Part shown: piece after piece, positions 60,383 to 64,000 of the stretch
Layout: each line of letters begins with the position of its first letter
Numbering within the stretch: the stretch's first letter is position 1
DNA from: Halisarca cf. caerulea
Taxonomy: Eukaryota > Porifera > Demospongiae > Chondrillida > Halisarcidae
Direction: 5' to 3'
Assembly (NCBI GenBank): GCA_963170055.1
Contig: CAUJGJ010000087.1
Coordinates: 1,697,601 to 1,761,600, forward strand
Length of the DNA stretch: 64,000 nucleotides
Made by a program: the position numbers and the translations under genes
The notes under the pieces: generated by a model
Databases searched by the model: none
Told to the model about the DNA's origin: nothing
What the model saw: the letters and a program-made list of their open reading frames with translations, nothing else

Positions 60383-63231
60383 TGCGTGTCCGTGTGTGTG
60401 TGTGTGTTGGGGGGGGGGGGTGCATATGCACGTTGCAAATTTAGATGGAAGAACAGTTACGTACTGCTAGCGAATACAGTGAAGCCTCCTATTCAGGACT
60501 CTTGAAAATCTAGACACCTGTATAAACTGGACATTAGGTTATGCTCCCAAATTCCCAGATACATGTGAATGACATAGTAGGTCAACCCTGAAAAATCTGG
60601 ACACTCCGCAATCAGGACACTTTTGTGGTCCCTAAGGTGTCCGCATTACACAGATTCCACTGTAGTTGAAAGGTATGGTCAATTACATGTGCGACCCTAT
60701 AAACTATAACCTATATGGGTTATAACATATTGCTATTGGAGATAGTGTATGTCTACACCTGTCATTCGATAAAGATGGGCGCAAGTTTATGGTCTTAAGG
60801 TTACTCTTTTAAATTGTTTGTATATGCGTATGTAGTGCCTGGACCTGTAGCCTTCCTCCAAGTGAGACCATCCACTACTATATTTGGACTGATCATAACA
60901 TGGGGACCACCTTCTGGTAACAACTATCCAACTCCTGTTATCTATCGACTCAAATATCGTGAGAGACCATCTAGTGGATCACCTGGTGATTGGAGTAGTT
61001 CTGTACAGAGGACTGCTACACAGAGACAGTACACTACACCTGTACTCAAACCAGGTACTAGGTATGAAGTGGAGATTTGGACAGTATCTGCTGTAGGAAA
61101 TGGATCGAGTAATTTTGGAACAGCAAGCACTCTTCAATGTATGTAGTTGCAAGACTGGTATGAATTAATCCATACTTACTTTAACACTAAATGCTATTTT
61201 CTTCTAACCTAATTTATACTTAGTACCTGGTCCAGTAACTTCCCTCCAAGTGAGACCATCCACTACCGAAATTGGACTGATCATAACATGGGGACCACCT
61301 TCTGGTAGCAACTATCCAACTCCTGTTACCTATCGACTCAGATATCGTGAGAGACCATCTAGTGGATCTCCTGGTGGGTGGAGTAGTACTGTACAGAGGA
61401 CTGCTACACAGAGACAGTACACTACGCTTGTACTCAAATCAGGTACCAGGTATGAAGTGGAGGTTTGGGCTGTTACTAGCACTGGAATCAACAATGGTCC
61501 TAAGAGTAGTACAGTAGGGACTACATTCCAAGGTAACCTACTTTGGTAACTATATTTGTACATTGCAATACATTAGGATAAAGTTTTGTATTATAAGGCT
61601 GATGCTGATATATACTGGTACAATGTTTGCTATCAACAGGATGCATAGTCATTTTATAAAATGGCCCTCTTAAAAAGCATTATATTAGCTATACAAACAC
61701 TTGTATTCTAGGATTAGTATAGTATGCTGGCATACAAGGGAACTTGGTTAGTAAATATCTGGTTTAGTACATTATCCTGGATAGTAAGTACTCCTCATTC
61801 TGCATGTCCTGTGTATACCTTATGTACATAAACCAGCCCTGATAGTAAGTAACTCTGATAGTAAGTACTGATTTTGTGTCCACTTTGAGGTATATATTAA
61901 GCATGCTTCGCTATGTTATGCTCTTTACAGCCCTTCTCCTGTTGCCAAACTTACTATCAAGCCCATTCGGGAAGATGATGACAGCATTTCTCTTGTCATC
62001 TCATGGGATGAACCACAAAGTGATCAGCCCATCACATCTTACGAGGGAAACTATAGGACACACACTGCTCCGACTTGGCGGAGACAATTTTCCAACATCA
62101 CCAACCAGCACAAATACACCAATGTGCTGGAGGGGAAGAATCATGATGTCCGTGTGAGAGCCGTATCCAGCCTCGGCCATGGAAGATTCATCATTGCCTC
62201 TGCTCTATGTACGTATATACCGCAGTACTAGTTCACCAACTGTGTACAACAAGTATGTAATACACGGTATATACGTACGTATGTAAGTCTTGCACTGTTT
62301 GTATATTACGTATATATGTACGTGTTGCACTGTTATGGCTGCATATGCTAAGTATCTAAGGCCTTGTTTACACATAACCAGATACCTTTATAAACGTATA
62401 CTTTTCAATGCGTGTACAACTTGTTTACACGAAAACGATCAATGAATGCGTTTATAGAGTATCCACTTAAGTATCCGTTTACGAAGTATCCACATTCGCT
62501 ATACGTTTTCGGCGTTTTCGTGTAAATAGTCTGAGTAAACGTCTTCAAAAGTATACGTTTAACAAGGGTACGTATATCCGGATACGTGTAAACGAGGCCT
62601 AAGAAAGCATAATAAGTACTAACTACATGCACAGTGCTACACACACAAATACTCACCCCATGCATCCACACCACTCTCAAACACTCGTAAATAGACATGT
62701 ATGAATGTATTGTATGGGAATTACACTAGCAGCATAAGATGTGTCCTTCCAGAGAGAGGTTTATTGTACTTTGGCCCTACAGTGTTTCGGACCTTTCACT
62801 GTAATAGTGTTTGTCTATTTACATTTAGTGAATGCATTAGCAAATCACAACAATCTGTACACATACATGCGGTGTTATCATTATGAATAGTTGCTTGTTT
62901 TTATACTGTACATATCCATTACATACCATACATACTTGTATGTATTTTATCTTTTTATTAGTGCCCTCTTTGAGTGTAGCTGAAGTAGTGTCAGTATCAA
63001 ACGACAGTATATCTCTGACATGGAACAGCACTGATGCTGATGACTTCGTTGTTTACTACAAGGAGCGCACTGCATCGACCGTGTACAATGCTACTACTAC
63101 AGTGTCTGAGTACAATATTTCTGATCTGGTTCCATTCACTCTTTACCATGTAACGGTTTCAGGTAGGAGTGTTCTGGGCGAGACTACCACTACCGTAGGA
63201 AGCAGAGCATCAGTGGTCAGAACAACAGAAA
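59141..63231 (+). CDS. Ig plus five fibronectin-III receptor/adhesion gene, partial, continues past the window
   Basis: Exons: 59141-59432 Ig-like ([27 protein letters not shown]; donor GTGAGT). 59728-60053, or to 60063, FN3-1 ([22 protein letters not shown]). 60836-61138 FN3-2 and 61224-61532 FN3-3 (both [17 protein letters not shown]). 61931-62208 FN3-4 ([30 protein letters not shown]). 62962-63231 FN3-5 ([30 protein letters not shown]). Most junctions are phase 1. Two are not: FN3-1's strong GTAAGA donor is phase 0 (a GTATAG ten bases on restores phase 1), and FN3-4's acceptor needs phase 2. The signal peptide lies upstream, unidentified. The membrane and cytoplasmic parts lie beyond the right edge. 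Receptor tyrosine kinase, phosphatase or plain adhesion molecule all remain possible. Confidence 0.75.
60207..60420. repeat. TG microsatellite ending in poly-G, intron between FN3-1 and FN3-2
   Basis: (TG)n with tatg, cgtg and catg interruptions followed by twelve G. It follows FN3-1's donor by about 150 bases. Confidence 0.9.
60475..60665. repeat. Dispersed 'gtgaagcctc..ggacac..ccact' repeat
   Basis: Begins 'acagtgaagcctcctattca' and ends 'acagattccactgta', with 'tctggacact' and 'tcaggacac' inside. The two ends are imperfectly complementary, a pattern seen in other members and consistent with an inverted-repeat origin. Confidence 0.5.
62359..62600. mobile_element. MITE with AGGCCTTGTTTACAC-type inverted ends, about 240 bp
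   Basis: The left end AGGCCTTGTTTACACATA is matched by the inverse of the right end (cgtgtaaacgaggcct). Inner words AAACGTATACTTTT and TTTACACGAAAACG also occur in inverse, so the whole element folds into a long imperfect hairpin. It lies in the intron between FN3-4 and FN3-5. No coding sequence. The superfamily is not assigned. Confidence 0.75.
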
Positions 63232-63389
63232 GTGGAAAGTTGTCAGTGTTCTACACCTTGGTCATGATGCATGTCTGCCCTTTCCCCATCCTCATCACTC
63301 ACTGTGAAGTCATACAAATCAAAACAATGAGTGCACAGTTACCCCTCCCTTATATGGATCGACACCACTGGAACCACAATAACTTGTCC

Positions 63390-63560
63390 TGTACAGTGAA
63401 ACCTCCATATTATCAACATCACTGGGACCACAGTGAGCTGTCCTGTTTATGGAGGTGTCCTTATTTCAGAGGATTCAACTGTAGACATGTCAATGTGAGG
63501 GACTTTATAATCAATGGTGTCCTGTTTAAGGAGGTTTCAGCATCTCAGAGGTGTCCTTCA
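63390..63560. repeat. Dispersed 'gtgaaacctcc..gaggtgtcc' repeat
   Basis: 'tacagtgaaacctccatatt', 'gtttatggaggtgtccttat' and 'tgtttaaggaggtttcagc'. The open frame that appears to extend FN3-5 past 63231 reads through this repeat and is not coding. Confidence 0.55.
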
Positions 63561-63789
63561 AATAGAAATTTACTGTCTACAGTACGCAACTTTAAACCTG
63601 TTCTGATTTGTACAATCATATTTCCAACAGTTTGTATAATGACAAAGATTATATACAGTATAATAATACTACATGTATTATGTAATCTTATATACTCTTT
63701 TGTATTGTGGTTTCTATTATCTACGTATATATATATTCATTGTGGTACTTAATTAATATTATTATTGAGATTCTGTAATAATTGTTACA

Positions 63790-63965
63790 TTAAAAGCTGT
63801 CTTAAAGACCACTTACATATAAAGACCACCTGTCTATAGAGACCATGCAGTAGGCTGGTTCACTGTCCACTTCACTTGTACTAATGCACTTCTCTACAAG
63901 GACTACCTGTCTAGAGAGACCACAATTGCCTGGTCCCTTGATCGGTTGTTATAGACAGGTTTTAA
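63790..63965. repeat. Dispersed 'aaagaccacctgtctataga' repeat
   Basis: Inverse orientation of the 14270-14420 and 16970-17140 members ('gaccacctgtctatagagac', 'ggtcccttgatcggttgtta'). The same family therefore occurs at both ends of the window in opposite orientations. Confidence 0.55.
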
Positions 63966-64000
63966 TGCATGTTGTTAATTTATATTGCTCTGCGTAACGA

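Noticed and set aside
63232..63752. Continuation of the FN3-5 frame to 63752
   Set aside because: It runs into a dispersed repeat and loses FN3-like composition. An exon end near 63231 fits the phase of the other exons.

Overview
The window reads as a stretch of AT-rich animal nuclear DNA. Genes are split into small exons with clear GT/AG signals. Almost every extracellular-domain exon is a symmetrical phase 1-1 cassette (Ig, fibronectin III, EGF). Introns are mostly 50-800 bases. About sixteen CA/TG microsatellites, several minisatellites and many small inverted-repeat elements fill the space between exons. There is no rRNA, tRNA, CRISPR array, operon or viral genome. The compact multi-domain receptors and an intronless, non-canonical seven-transmembrane receptor fit a marine invertebrate, most likely a sponge. 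That placement is inference, because no marker gene is present.

Layout. 0.3-0.9 kb: the last exon of a plus-strand gene and a CpG/CCAAT promoter that may fire both ways. 1.5-19 kb: a minus-strand array of duplicated segments built around one receptor type (signal peptide, one Ig domain, one FN3 domain, one membrane helix, tyrosine tail). One copy is complete (15243-17356, four exons, 307 aa). One is shortened (5298-7614). At least four are relics, and a detached membrane/tail exon lies at 33185-33450. The complete tail carries YSNI-x7-YGPL, which matches the ITAM consensus. 20.1-21.1 kb: an intronless 7TM receptor. 21.2-27 kb: two related 0.8-kb TTAA-flanked elements and a piggyBac-type transposase remnant. 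25.9-29.7 kb: a minus-strand gene with six EGF-like exons, three of them recent copies. 34-40 kb: mostly repeats, including a 1.1-kb array of a 33-base unit.

40.2-54.2 kb is a tandem duplication of about 7 kb. Each half contains 1.33-kb sub-units carrying TATA-box sequences, candidate minus-strand exons and variable CA tracts. One half also holds a 732-bp inverted-repeat element whose empty site survives in the other half, and a 75-bp near-perfect palindrome. 54.6-55.1 kb is a second GC-box/CCAAT promoter with candidate first exons on both strands. 59.1-63.2 kb is a plus-strand receptor or adhesion gene (Ig followed by five FN3 exons) that runs off the right edge.

Working picture: two unrelated families of extracellular-domain genes and one 7TM receptor sit in a region growing by local tandem duplication and decaying by microsatellite growth, internal deletion and transposon insertion. 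The most promising system is the duplicating Ig-FN3 receptor cluster with ITAM-like tails. Its role in recognition or immunity is a hypothesis from architecture only.
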